The translations under genes and the position numbers were made by a program. The notes beneath the pieces are model-generated. The model saw only the letters and a list, made by a program, of their open reading frames with translations, did not search any database and was not told the origin of the DNA. Positions 29,000-37,992 of a stretch of 64,000 bases of DNA are shown piece after piece. This DNA is from CAVXUB01 sp963764805 (GTDB lineage: Bacteria > Actinomycetota > Acidimicrobiia > Acidimicrobiales > Bog-793). Position 1 is the stretch's first letter, and each line of letters starts with the position of its first letter. The stretch covers positions 1 through 64,000 of the forward strand of contig CAVXUB010000005.1 of NCBI GenBank assembly GCA_963764805.1. The letters are read 5' to 3'.

Positions 29000-29959
29000 A
29001 TGTCGAGCCTCCCCACAAAGACCCTCGTCCCTGCCAACCACCTGATGGTCGGCCTGCTGGGCGAGCGAGACGAGTTGCTGAAGCTGATCGAGGAGGCGTT
29101 CCCGGGCACCCGCATCCATGTGCGGGGCAACGAGATCACGATCGAGGGCGTCGAAGCGGATCTTGTGGAGCGGCTGTTCGAGGAGCTGGTGCTGATCCTC
29201 CAGCAGGGGCACTGGCTCGACTCGGCGAACCTCGCCCGCACCATCGAGATGGTCAAGTCCGATGTGCGACCCTCCGAGGTGCTGACGGCAGAGTTGCTGC
29301 GGAGCGCACGCGGCCGCTGGGTGCGACCGAAGACCGCCGGCCAGAAGCGCTACACCGATGCCATCACGGCCAACACCATCACCTTCGGCATCGGCCCCGC
29401 CGGTACCGGCAAGTCGTACCTTGCGGTTGCCCTGGCCGTGCAGGCACTGCAGGCCAAGCAGGTCAACCGCATCATCCTCACGCGTCCGGCGGTGGAGGCC
29501 GGCGAGCGGCTCGGGTTCCTGCCGGGCGACCTGATGGCCAAGGTCGACCCGTACCTGCGCCCGCTGTACGACGCCCTCTACGACATGCTGGAGCCGGAGG
29601 GCACTCAGCGCCTTCTCGAGCGGGGCACGATCGAGATCGCGCCGCTGGCCTTCATGCGGGGGCGGACGCTCAACTCGAGCTTCGTGATCCTCGACGAGGC
29701 GCAGAACACGACGCCGGAGCAGATGAAGATGTTCCTGACCAGGATCGGCTTCGGGACCAAGGTGGTGGTGACGGGCGACGTCACCCAGATCGACGTGGCC
29801 GATGGCCGCTCCGGGCTGCTGCACCTGGAGACGCTGCTGAGCGGGATCGACGGCCTCGCCTTCGTCCATCTCGACCACCACGACGTGGTGCGGCACCGCA
29901 TCGTGCGAGACATAGTTCGCGCCTACGACGCCGCCCCGCAGAGCAAGCCGCGCCGGTAG
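29000..29959 (+). CDS. ybeZ: PhoH-like ATPase (YbeZ)
   Basis: A 319-residue PhoH-family protein with an N-terminal RNA-binding-like part (TRIHVRGNEITIEGVEADLV) and a helicase-like ATPase: Walker A GPAGTGKSYLAVALAVQAL, LTRPAVEAGERLGFLPGDL, Walker B FVILDEAQNTTPEQMKMFL, GDVTQIDV. It is followed after 21 bases by ybeY; the phoH-ybeY pair acts in ribosome and rRNA maintenance in other bacteria. Start ATG 29000. Confidence 0.93.
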   Translation: MSSLPTKTLVPANHLMVGLLGERDELLKLIEEAFPGTRIHVRGNEITIEGVEADLVERLFEELVLILQQGHWLDSANLARTIEMVKSDVRPSEVLTAELLRSARGRWVRPKTAGQKRYTDAITANTITFGIGPAGTGKSYLAVALAVQALQAKQVNRIILTRPAVEAGERLGFLPGDLMAKVDPYLRPLYDALYDMLEPEGTQRLLERGTIEIAPLAFMRGRTLNSSFVILDEAQNTTPEQMKMFLTRIGFGTKVVVTGDVTQIDVADGRSGLLHLETLLSGIDGLAFVHLDHHDVVRHRIVRDIVRAYDAAPQSKPRR

Positions 29960-29980
29960 CGGGCAGCGCTCCACCGCCCC

Positions 29981-30637
29981 ATGGGAGTCGACGTCTTCGT
30001 AGCCGACGAGCAGGCCGACCGTCCGGTCGAGGTCGCCCGCTGGGCGGCGCTCGCCGAGGCAGTGCTGCGGGCCGAGGGGGTGCGGGGAGAGGCGGAGCTC
30101 TCTGTGCTGTACGTCGACGAGTCGGCTATCGCCGCCCTCAACTCCCGGTTCCTCGGAAAGGACGGTCCGACCGACGTCCTGTCCTTCCCCATCGAGGACG
30201 AGGTGTCGGTGAGCGGCCGTTCCCCCGATTCGGGTGGGACGGGGCCCGGCTGGATGCCCCCCGAGGACGAGCCGGTCCCGACTCTGCTCGGCGACGTGGT
30301 GATCTGCCCGGAAGTGGCGTGGCGGCAGGCACCTGACCACGCCGGCGAGTACGACGACGAGATGGCACTCCTGCTGGTGCACGGCATCCTCCATCTGCTC
30401 GGGATGGACCATGAGGAGGAGCAGGAGGCCGTGGTGATGGAGCGGCGCGAGCAACAGCTGCTCGACAAGTTCCACCGACAGGGCGCCACGAACGGGACGA
30501 GCGGCCCGACCGCCGCAGGCGGGACGAGCGTGACGAGCGACCCCGGCGGGACGAGCGGGACGAGCGGGACGAGCGACCCCGGCGGGACGAGCGTGACGAG
30601 CGACCCGAGCGGCGCAAGCGGGACGCCGAGTCCGTGA
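29981..30637 (+). CDS. ybeY: Endoribonuclease YbeY with repetitive C-terminal tail
   Basis: YbeY is a zinc-dependent endoribonuclease involved in 16S rRNA maturation. The catalytic motif HGILHLLGMDHEEE and the upstream LNSRFLGKDGPTDVLSFPIE are intact. The 218-residue protein is longer than usual (about 150-180) because the last roughly 46 residues are a Gly/Thr/Ser/Asp repeat (units such as GTSVTSDPG) encoded by near-identical GGGACGAGC-type units. Its stop overlaps the GTG start of the next gene (GTGA). Confidence 0.92.
   Translation: MGVDVFVADEQADRPVEVARWAALAEAVLRAEGVRGEAELSVLYVDESAIAALNSRFLGKDGPTDVLSFPIEDEVSVSGRSPDSGGTGPGWMPPEDEPVPTLLGDVVICPEVAWRQAPDHAGEYDDEMALLLVHGILHLLGMDHEEEQEAVVMERREQQLLDKFHRQGATNGTSGPTAAGGTSVTSDPGGTSGTSGTSDPGGTSVTSDPSGASGTPSP
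30497..30633 (+). repeat. Low-complexity in-frame repeat in the ybeY 3' end
   Basis: Repeated units of the type GGGACGAGC, GTGACGAGC and GACCCC build a Gly-Thr-Ser / Thr-Ser-Asp-Pro tail. Two longer blocks (around 30520 and 30575) are nearly identical, indicating recent slippage or unequal exchange in the coding sequence. Confidence 0.7.
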
Positions 30638-32019
30638 CTACCGCCGCCGTCACCAGGTTCTCCGTGGCGGACGGTGCGGTGCTGGCGGTGGTCGTCGTGC
30701 TCATCGCCGCTTCGGCCGTGTTCGCCCTGGCGGAGACGAGCCTCGTGCGCATGACCCGCGCACGCGCCAAGGCGCTCGAGGACGAGGGCCACCTGGGGGC
30801 GCGCTCGCTGCGCCGGCTGGCCGAGGACCCGGACAAGTTCCTCAACCCGATCCTGCTCCTCGTACTTCTGTGCCAACTGGTGGCGGCAACGTTGGTGGGC
30901 GTGGTCAGCGCCCAGCTGGTGGGTGCCTGGGGTGTCGCCGTCGCCACCGCCTTCGAGGTGATAGTGATCTTCATCTTCGGCGAGGCGGTCCCGAAGAACT
31001 GGGCCGTCCGCAATTCGGCGCGGGCGGCGCTGTTGGCGGCGCCGATGGTGACGGCGATCATCCGTTTTGCTCCAGTCCGCTGGCTGTCGACCGGGCTGGT
31101 GTGGATCTCGGGCGCCATCACCCCGAGGTCCAAGAGCGATCAGTCATCGGGCGACGTCACCGAGTCCGAGCTGCTGGCGATGGCCGATGTGGCGGTTGCG
31201 GACGAGGTGATCGAGACCGAGGAGCGGGCTCTCATCCATTCGATCATCGACTTCGGCGACACCATCGCCCGCGAGGTGATGGTCCCGCGCACGGACATCA
31301 TCGGCGTCCCCGCCACCGCCAGCGTGGGGTCCGTGCTGGAGCGGGCGATCGCCGCCGGATACTCGCGGATCCCCGTCTACGGCACCGACATCGACGACAT
31401 CGTCGGCATCGCCTACACCAAGGACCTGATGCGGGCGACCCGACTCGGGAGCGAGGAACAGGTTGTGTCGCAGCTGGCGCGGCCGGCCCACTTCGTGCCC
31501 GAGACCAAGCGCGTGGCCCCCCTGATGCGCGAGATGCAAGCCGAGCAGTTCCACATCGCGGTCGTGATCGACGAGTACGGCGGCACGGCCGGCATCGTGA
31601 CGTTGGAGGACCTGATCGAGGAGCTGGTGGGCGAGATCGTCGACGAGTTCGATCGTGACGAGCCGCTGATCGAACCTCTGGGGGAGCACCAGTACCGCGT
31701 CTCCGGCCGGATGGCCATCGACGAGCTGAACGAGTTGCTGCACGCCGACCTGCCGGTCGGCGACTGGGACTCCGTCGGCGGCCTGCTGCTCGCCCTGCTC
31801 GGGCACGTTCCGTCCGAGGGCGAGTCGTCCGAGAGCGAGGGATATCTGCTGGTGGCCGAACGTGTGCAGGGGCGGCGGATCGCACGGGTACGGATCGAAC
31901 GAGTGGACGGCGGCAGACGAGAGCGCCGCGAGCGAGAGCGCGAGCGGGACAGGGACCGCTTCCAGGAGGAGTGGGAGGCCGAGAGCCTGCGCACGCACGG
32001 TTCGGGAGGCGAGCGTTGA
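30634..32019 (+). CDS. CNNM/CorC-type membrane protein with CBS domains
   Basis: A 461-residue protein of the HlyC/CorC (CNNM) family. The N-terminal DUF21 part has about four hydrophobic segments (AVLAVVVVLIAASAVFALAE, VIVIFIFGEAVPKNWAVRNS). Two CBS domains follow (AREVMVPRTDIIGVPATASV, AVVIDEYGGTAGIVTLEDLI), then a CorC_HlyC C-terminal domain and a charged Arg/Glu tail. Family members take part in Mg2+ or Co2+ transport or regulation. The GTG start at 30634 overlaps ybeY and the stop overlaps era, so the genes are translationally coupled. Confidence 0.9.
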   Translation: MTTAAVTRFSVADGAVLAVVVVLIAASAVFALAETSLVRMTRARAKALEDEGHLGARSLRRLAEDPDKFLNPILLLVLLCQLVAATLVGVVSAQLVGAWGVAVATAFEVIVIFIFGEAVPKNWAVRNSARAALLAAPMVTAIIRFAPVRWLSTGLVWISGAITPRSKSDQSSGDVTESELLAMADVAVADEVIETEERALIHSIIDFGDTIAREVMVPRTDIIGVPATASVGSVLERAIAAGYSRIPVYGTDIDDIVGIAYTKDLMRATRLGSEEQVVSQLARPAHFVPETKRVAPLMREMQAEQFHIAVVIDEYGGTAGIVTLEDLIEELVGEIVDEFDRDEPLIEPLGEHQYRVSGRMAIDELNELLHADLPVGDWDSVGGLLLALLGHVPSEGESSESEGYLLVAERVQGRRIARVRIERVDGGRRERRERERERDRDRFQEEWEAESLRTHGSGGER

Positions 32020-32873
32020 GCGACACCTTCAAGTCCGGCTTCGTGGCGATCGTCGGCCGCCCGAACGTCGGCAAGTCGACGCTCGTCAACCGGATGCTCG
32101 GGACCAAGGTCTCCATCATCTCGAGCACCCCGAACACCACCCGCACCCGCGTGCGGGGAGTCCTCGACCGCCCTGACGCCCAAGCGGTGATCGTCGATAC
32201 GCCCGGGATCCACAAGCCGCGCACTGCCCTCGGAGAGCGGCTCAACAGCTCGGCCTCGGCTGCGCTCGAGGACGTCGACGTCTGCATCTTGGTGGTGGAT
32301 GCCACGGCCGAGATAGGAACCGGCGACAAGCACGTGGCGCGCCTGGCGCCGAAAGACGCCGTGGTGGCGGTGAACAAGATCGACCGCGCCTCAACCGGCC
32401 AGGTGCTCGAGCACCTGAGCGCCGCCGCGGCCGGGCTCGAGCTTCCCGAAGCGGAGTACTTCCCGATCTCGGCCCGCACCGGCGACGGCGTCGCCGAGCT
32501 CGTCGACCACGTGATGGAGCGGCTGCCGCCAGGACCCCGTTACTACCCGGCGGGGATGGTCAAAGACGTACCGGAGGCGTTCTTCGTCGCAGAGCTGGTG
32601 CGCGAGCAGCTGTTGCGACACGCCCGGGAGGAGCTGCCGCACTCGATCGCCTGCCGCGTGACGGAGTGGGACTGGCCACTGATCCGCTGCGAGATCCTGG
32701 TCGAGCGCGACTCGCAGAAGGGGATCGTGATCGGGAAGGGCGGCCTCACGCTGAAGGAGGCAGGCATGGCGGTGCGTTCGCAGCTGCCGCCGGGCGCCTA
32801 CCTGGAGCTCTTCGTCAAGGTCGAGAAGGACTGGCAGCGCCGCACCGACATCATCGAGCGGCTGGGTTATTGA
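32016..32873 (+). CDS. era: GTPase Era
   Basis: Era is a GTP-binding protein that binds the 3' end of 16S rRNA during 30S assembly. The 285-residue protein has G1 GRPNVGKSTL, G3 DTPG, G4 NKID and a C-terminal KH domain (QKGIVIGKGGLTLKEAGMAV). The TTG at 32016, overlapping the previous stop (TTGA) and preceded by GGAGG at 32005-32009, is chosen over upstream starts that would enter the CNNM gene. It closes the phoH-ybeY-CNNM-era operon. Confidence 0.94.
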   Translation: MSDTFKSGFVAIVGRPNVGKSTLVNRMLGTKVSIISSTPNTTRTRVRGVLDRPDAQAVIVDTPGIHKPRTALGERLNSSASAALEDVDVCILVVDATAEIGTGDKHVARLAPKDAVVAVNKIDRASTGQVLEHLSAAAAGLELPEAEYFPISARTGDGVAELVDHVMERLPPGPRYYPAGMVKDVPEAFFVAELVREQLLRHAREELPHSIACRVTEWDWPLIRCEILVERDSQKGIVIGKGGLTLKEAGMAVRSQLPPGAYLELFVKVEKDWQRRTDIIERLGY

Positions 32874-32949
32874 GCGCCGCGTTTGAGGGGGCGCGGGGCG
32901 GGGCGGAGACGGCCGACTCCTCAGGGAGGCGCCTGGTAGTACTTCCGGC

Positions 32950-33831
32950 GTGAAACTCCCAGAGATGACGGCCGAGAGCCACGCCCGGTTCGTTGCGGCC
33001 ATGCAGCTGGTGGAGACGTGCGCGCTCGATCTGGGTGCCGAGGTGGCGCTGACGGGGTCGGTCGCCCGCGGCACGGCCGATCGTCATTCCGACGTCGAGC
33101 TCGACTTCTGGGTCAGCGACCTACCTGGCAAGGATGCCGTGCAGTCGTGGCTCGCGGCCGTCGGCGCTACCGAGGTCTCCCCCGGCTCGTGGGACGAGGA
33201 CCCAACCGGCTTCATCTGGATCGTCTGCAGATTCGCCGGCTTCTGGTTCGAGCTCGGTTGGGCACTCGACGAGCAGTTCGACGGCTTGGTGGGACGGCTG
33301 GCCCAAGGTGGCTACACCGACCATCTGCGGTTGCAGATGGGCCAGACGGTGCAAGAAGCGATTCCCCTCAGATCTCATGGGTTGCTCGAGAGGTGGAAGA
33401 ACAAGCTGGATACTTACCCGGCCGGGCTGCGCGAGCGGATCGCGGCGGAGCAGACGGCGGTCTGGGGCGATCCACACGTGCCGGACGTGCGGTGGGGACT
33501 CGCGGCCAGGGAGCAGCGCCTCGGCCTCGCCCTTCGCTTCACCTGGGACATGGAGAACCTGCTGCGGTTGCTGTTCGCGTTGAACGAGGTGTGGGACCGC
33601 GACCTGAAGTGGACCGACGAGTCCACGCTCGGGCTTGCGATGCGTCCCGCTCAGCTGGTGCGGCGGATCGACGAGTCGTTCCGCTTCGAGGACCTTCGCA
33701 GGTCGGTCGAAGTCGAGCAGCGGCTCATCGTCGAGGCCCTGGAGTTGGCCGTCGACGCCGGGTTGCCGGTCGCAGCCGCCCTCGCGTCGATGCGGGCCGG
33801 CTTGCAACGAGGGCTTGGCCAGAGTTGCTAG
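32950..33831 (+). CDS. Nucleotidyltransferase-fold protein of unknown function
   Basis: A 293-residue protein starting at GTG 32950. The segment EVALTGSVARGTADRHSDVE followed by LDFWV matches the polymerase-beta-type nucleotidyltransferase motif GS-x-GxxxxxSD-x-D, so it may transfer a nucleotide to a small molecule or protein. The C-terminal half is helical and rich in Trp and Arg, similar to DUF4037-like or aminoglycoside-adenylyltransferase-like proteins. No neighbouring partner such as a HEPN gene is visible, so a toxin-antitoxin role is not supported. Substrate unknown. Confidence 0.7.
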   Translation: MKLPEMTAESHARFVAAMQLVETCALDLGAEVALTGSVARGTADRHSDVELDFWVSDLPGKDAVQSWLAAVGATEVSPGSWDEDPTGFIWIVCRFAGFWFELGWALDEQFDGLVGRLAQGGYTDHLRLQMGQTVQEAIPLRSHGLLERWKNKLDTYPAGLRERIAAEQTAVWGDPHVPDVRWGLAAREQRLGLALRFTWDMENLLRLLFALNEVWDRDLKWTDESTLGLAMRPAQLVRRIDESFRFEDLRRSVEVEQRLIVEALELAVDAGLPVAAALASMRAGLQRGLGQSC

Positions 33832-33873
33832 CAGCACGCCACTGTCGCCGCCTGCCACGTGCATTGAAGCCGC

Positions 33874-35856
33874 CTAAGCCGGCTCCCGCAGTGCACGCAG
33901 GAACGCCTCCACCTCGGCCCGGTCGCGGGTGCGATGCATCGGCGGCAGCGCCCGGATCAGCACCCAGCGGTACGACGCCGACGCCAACCTCGGGTCGAGC
34001 ACGGCTACCACGCCCTTGTCAGTCGCCGTCCGGATGAGGCGTCCGGCTCCCTGCGCCAGCAGCGTGGCCGCCCGCGGCAGGTCGATCAGGCGGAAGGCGT
34101 CGGCGCCCACACGCTCCCTGCGGGCCGACAGCAGTGGATCGTCGGGGCGCGGGAACGGGATGCGGTCGACGATCACGAGCGAGAGCGTGGGACCGGGGAC
34201 GTCCACGCCCTGCCAGAAGCTCATCGTGGCGAACAGGCATGCGGACGGGTCGGCTGCGAACGACGTGACCAGCGCCGGCTTGGGCATCTCGCCCTGCGCA
34301 AGGATCGGGTAGGAGAGTCGATCGCGGATCGTTTCGACGGCCCGCTGCATCGCACGCCAGCTGGTGAACAGCGCCATGGTGCGCCCGCCTGCCGCTTCGA
34401 TCAGTGCCGCCACCTCGTCGTCCAAAGCCTTGTCGAAGCTCTCGCCGTTGGCCGACCGGCGATCCGGCAGGTGCGTGGCGCAGTAGAGGATCCCGTGCTT
34501 CTCGTAGGGGAAAGGGCTGCCGACGTCGATGGCAACCACCTCTTCGGGATCGGCCCCGAGGCGCTCCGCCAGGCCGGCCGGCATGGTGGCCGTCGCAAGG
34601 ACGACCGGCATCTGCTCGAAGACGAGCTGGCGGACCATCGGCGCCACGTCGATCGGCGCGACGCGGACCACCGGCGCACGCTCGCCGCCCTCGACCCAGG
34701 CGACGTGATCGTCGTCCAGGGCCAGCGTCGCCTCCAGCTGCCCGAAACACGACTCGAGCGCCAGCAGCGCACGGCCCGACGCCCCACCTGTAGCGCCGTC
34801 GGCTCCCTCGTCGTCCGTCGGCTTCTCGGCGCAGAGGGCCGCCAGGCGCCGCAGCCGGCCCGCTGCCAGCCGCAGCACGTCCTCCAGCTCGCCACCGATG
34901 CCGGTCGGCAGTCGCTCGTCCATCCGGGCGCGCAGCGCCGTCTCCAGACGGTCGCCGGCGGCCAGCACATCGTCGACAGCCGCCCCGGCCTCCTCGGAGC
35001 GTGGGGCCGAGAGTGCCGCCCGCGCCAAGTGGGCGAGCATCCGCATGCGGGCGCCACCGATCTCCCAACCGAGCGACGAGGCGAGGATGTCCTCCAGCTC
35101 GTGCGCCTCGTCGAACACGACAGCGTCGTGTTCGGGCAGCACCACGCCGCCGCTCGCCATGTGAGCTCCGTAGAGATGCATGTTGACGACGACGACGTCG
35201 GCCTCTGCCGCCTGCTGTCTCGCCCTCTCGGCGAGGCATTCCCCGCCCGACGAACACTTGCGCACGCCCGGGCACTGGTCGGCGGTGACGCTGACTCGCG
35301 CCCACGCCTGAGGGCTCGGCTCGAAGTCGAGCTCGGCACGGTCTCCCGCCTCGGTTCGGGAACGCCAGGCGACGAGCTGCTTCACCTCCTCCACCAGGCC
35401 GCTCGGGCGTGCGGCCCCTCCCCGCCGCGCTCGGGCTCCGCTCCGGCGTGTGCTGCCGTCCGCCTCCGGATCGTCGAGCATCAGCTGATCGCCCCCCACG
35501 ATCGCCTCGGCGACCTTGGCGGCGCAGATGTAGTTCGACCGCCCCTTCAGCACGGCGAAACTGAAGTCCTTCCCCAATGCCTGCTGCAGGAACGGCAGGT
35601 CCTTGTTGGCGAGCTGGTCCTGCAAGGCCTTCGTCGCCGTCGCCACCACCACACGCTGACCCGACAGGATCGCCGGCACCAGGTAGGCGAGGCTCTTCCC
35701 GGTGCCGGTGCCTGCCCCGGCCATCAGCACCCCGCCGTCGCTGAGGGTCGTCGCCACGGCCTCCGCCATCTCGACCTGGCCGTGTCGAGGCTCTCCCCCG
35801 CCGGGCAATGCGGACACCACCTTCGCCAGCTTCTTCCGCACGTCCCTGGGAGCCAT
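33874..35856 (-). CDS. dinG: DinG-type ATP-dependent DNA helicase
   Basis: A 660-residue XPD/DinG-like superfamily 2 helicase. It has a Walker A motif (GAGTGTGKSLAYLVPAIL), four cysteines of a probable iron-sulfur cluster (NYIC, then CPGVRKCSSGGEC), the DEAH box VFDEAHELEDILASSLGWE and the late motifs SFWQGVDVPGPTLSLVIVDR and QGAGRLIRTATDKG. DinG unwinds DNA with 5'-3' polarity. It lies 75 bases downstream of recD in the same orientation, suggesting a common repair operon. Confidence 0.9.
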   Translation of the reverse strand: MAPRDVRKKLAKVVSALPGGGEPRHGQVEMAEAVATTLSDGGVLMAGAGTGTGKSLAYLVPAILSGQRVVVATATKALQDQLANKDLPFLQQALGKDFSFAVLKGRSNYICAAKVAEAIVGGDQLMLDDPEADGSTRRSGARARRGGAARPSGLVEEVKQLVAWRSRTEAGDRAELDFEPSPQAWARVSVTADQCPGVRKCSSGGECLAERARQQAAEADVVVVNMHLYGAHMASGGVVLPEHDAVVFDEAHELEDILASSLGWEIGGARMRMLAHLARAALSAPRSEEAGAAVDDVLAAGDRLETALRARMDERLPTGIGGELEDVLRLAAGRLRRLAALCAEKPTDDEGADGATGGASGRALLALESCFGQLEATLALDDDHVAWVEGGERAPVVRVAPIDVAPMVRQLVFEQMPVVLATATMPAGLAERLGADPEEVVAIDVGSPFPYEKHGILYCATHLPDRRSANGESFDKALDDEVAALIEAAGGRTMALFTSWRAMQRAVETIRDRLSYPILAQGEMPKPALVTSFAADPSACLFATMSFWQGVDVPGPTLSLVIVDRIPFPRPDDPLLSARRERVGADAFRLIDLPRAATLLAQGAGRLIRTATDKGVVAVLDPRLASASYRWVLIRALPPMHRTRDRAEVEAFLRALREPA

Positions 35857-35931
35857 GAAGCAGTCAGCCTACTCCGTCTGGGGAGACACGAGATACATCG
35901 AGATGACTTATGTGGCTCTCGCTGTCCCGGC

Positions 35932-37992
35932 TCAGGCGCCGGACTGCCGCCACGTCCAGAGCAGTTGTGCCGACGACGCCCGCGTCCGCTTGGCCGATTG
36001 GGGCGGCCACAGCTTCTGCCCGAGGCCGGAGGCGCGGGCTACCGGTCTGGCAATCGCCTCTGTCAGTGCGCTCTCACTGGCGACCAGCGTCACCTTCGTC
36101 TTCGCCCTGGTGACGGCCGTGTAGAGGAGCTCCCTCGTGAGCACCGGCGAGGGCGGCGACGGCAGGCAGACGACGACCCGTTCGAACTCGGAACCCTGGC
36201 TCTTGTGGATGGTGGAGGCCCACCAAGTGGCGACGTCGCCGAGCTGCGACGTGCCGAACCTGCGAAGCGGGGTGCTGGCCGGGCCGCCGTTCGCCGGTGA
36301 ACCTCCTACTCCCGGGAAGGCGACGGCGGCCCCCCGCTCGTCACGGACCACGACACCGGTGTCCCCGTTGAAGAGGTGATTGAGGTAGTCGTTCTCGGTG
36401 ACCATCACGGGCCGCCCCACGTACCAGCGCAGTCGCCCCACATCCGACGAAGGCGAGAGGCGCGCCACCGCTGTCTCGATCTGGCGTGTCCAGTCCTCGA
36501 CCCCGAGTGGGCCACGGCGGGTGGCGCAGAGCACCTTCGTGTCACCGGACAGCGCAAGTGCCTCCTCGGCAGCGCCCTCTCCCGCCGCTCGCAGGACGCC
36601 TGATCCGAGCTCGGCCAGCTGCCTGCGAAGGGCGTCCACGCCAGCGGTGTCGTCCGGGTCGACCCACGAGAGTGCCTCTGCGGCGTCGCCGGTCAGCAGC
36701 TGCACGGCCCTCGGCGCGTCCCCGACCCGAATGGCGTCGGCCAGATCCGCGATCGGCCCGGCGAAGCGATGGCGCCGCTCCAACATCACGATCCGCTGCG
36801 CCAGGAACCCCGCCGTCGTTGCCCCCGTAGCGGTTGCCCCCGCCGCGGTTGCCGCCGTCGCCGTTGTCCCCGTCGCTGCCGGGCCAACCACTTCACCGAG
36901 CACGGCGCCGGCCTCCACGCTCGCCAGCTGGAAGGGATCCCCGACGAGCACCAGCGACGCCGATGGCCGGACCGCGTCGATGAGGCGCGCCATGAGCGGC
37001 AACGAGACCATCGAAGTCTCGTCGACAACCACCAGATCGTGCGGGAGCGGGTTCGACCGGTCGTGGGCGAAATGCCCCCGTGAGTTGCCACCGAGCAGCC
37101 GGTGGATGGTCGTCGCTTCGGTAGCGGCCACTCGCTCCGCGACGGCTGCCGGCAGATCGGCCCCGTGCAGCGGGTCGGCGCCAGCTGCATGGCGCCTGCG
37201 CACCGCCTCGGTCATCCTCGCCGCCGCCTTGCCGGTCGGAGCCGCCAGCGCCACCTCGAGATCACGACCGGACTCCATCGCCAGGATGTGGGCGCCGGCG
37301 AGCAATCGCTCGACCGTAAAGGTCTTACCGGTCCCAGGTCCGCCGGCGATGACCGTCAGCTGGCCCGACAGGGCACACGCCACCGCCTCGCGCTGCCTGT
37401 CGGGCACCTCCTCCGGGTCGCCGGACTCCGCCCCACGCTCAGCGGCGAGCTCAGCCGTGCGCTCAGCGCCGCCGCGGACTGCGAAGAGCCGATCGAGCAG
37501 GCGCTGCAGGGCGACGTCTTCGGGTGCCAGCGCTCCGGTGCCCTCGGCCAGGCGGCGCAGGCCGTCAGCCGTCCGTTGCTCGTAGCGCCAGTAGCGGTCG
37601 AGGTAGAGGCGGGTGCCGTCGAAGACGAGGGGCAGGACCTCCTCACCCGGGGGATCCTCGGCAAGGCGCACCGCCGGGCTCGCCGACAGCGCCGCCCGCC
37701 ACCCGGGCAGAGGCGGCCAGGGCAGGAGGCGGATCTGTGCCTCGCGCTCGTCGAGCCCCGGCTCGTCCACCACCACGGTGCCGGCGATCTGCGGGAGCTC
37801 CACGCAGACGTGACCGAAACGCGGCGCCCGGGCAGCAAGCGCGGCGCCGAGCAGCACCTCGAACTGCAGGCCGCCGCTGGCGCGGGCGACGGCGCCAGCG
37901 ACGTGCACGGCAGATGCGTCGAGTACTCCTGCATCGACGAACGGGGCGAGCACCGTCAAGTCGCCGACGAGGAGCGGCTCTGCGGCGCTCAT
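35932..37992 (-). CDS. recD: Exodeoxyribonuclease V alpha subunit (RecD helicase)
   Basis: RecD is the 5'-3' helicase motor of RecBCD. The 686-residue protein has a divergent N-terminal RecB-interacting part, Walker A VIAGGPGTGKTFTVERLLAG, VVDETSMVSLPLMARLIDAV, LVGDPFQLASVEAGAVLGEV and the C-terminal motif STIHKSQGSEFERVVVCLP with YTAVTRAKTKVTLV. An Ala/Thr/Gly-rich stretch (about 36815-36885) interrupts the region between two motifs and is probably a surface loop. The start overlaps the recB stop by four bases (ATGA). Confidence 0.93.
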   Translation of the reverse strand: MSAAEPLLVGDLTVLAPFVDAGVLDASAVHVAGAVARASGGLQFEVLLGAALAARAPRFGHVCVELPQIAGTVVVDEPGLDEREAQIRLLPWPPLPGWRAALSASPAVRLAEDPPGEEVLPLVFDGTRLYLDRYWRYEQRTADGLRRLAEGTGALAPEDVALQRLLDRLFAVRGGAERTAELAAERGAESGDPEEVPDRQREAVACALSGQLTVIAGGPGTGKTFTVERLLAGAHILAMESGRDLEVALAAPTGKAAARMTEAVRRRHAAGADPLHGADLPAAVAERVAATEATTIHRLLGGNSRGHFAHDRSNPLPHDLVVVDETSMVSLPLMARLIDAVRPSASLVLVGDPFQLASVEAGAVLGEVVGPAATGTTATAATAAGATATGATTAGFLAQRIVMLERRHRFAGPIADLADAIRVGDAPRAVQLLTGDAAEALSWVDPDDTAGVDALRRQLAELGSGVLRAAGEGAAEEALALSGDTKVLCATRRGPLGVEDWTRQIETAVARLSPSSDVGRLRWYVGRPVMVTENDYLNHLFNGDTGVVVRDERGAAVAFPGVGGSPANGGPASTPLRRFGTSQLGDVATWWASTIHKSQGSEFERVVVCLPSPPSPVLTRELLYTAVTRAKTKVTLVASESALTEAIARPVARASGLGQKLWPPQSAKRTRASSAQLLWTWRQSGA

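Noticed and set aside
32950..33831. Nucleotidyltransferase as part of a MNT-HEPN toxin-antitoxin pair
   Set aside because: No HEPN-like gene lies next to it; the protein is also much longer than MNT antitoxins.
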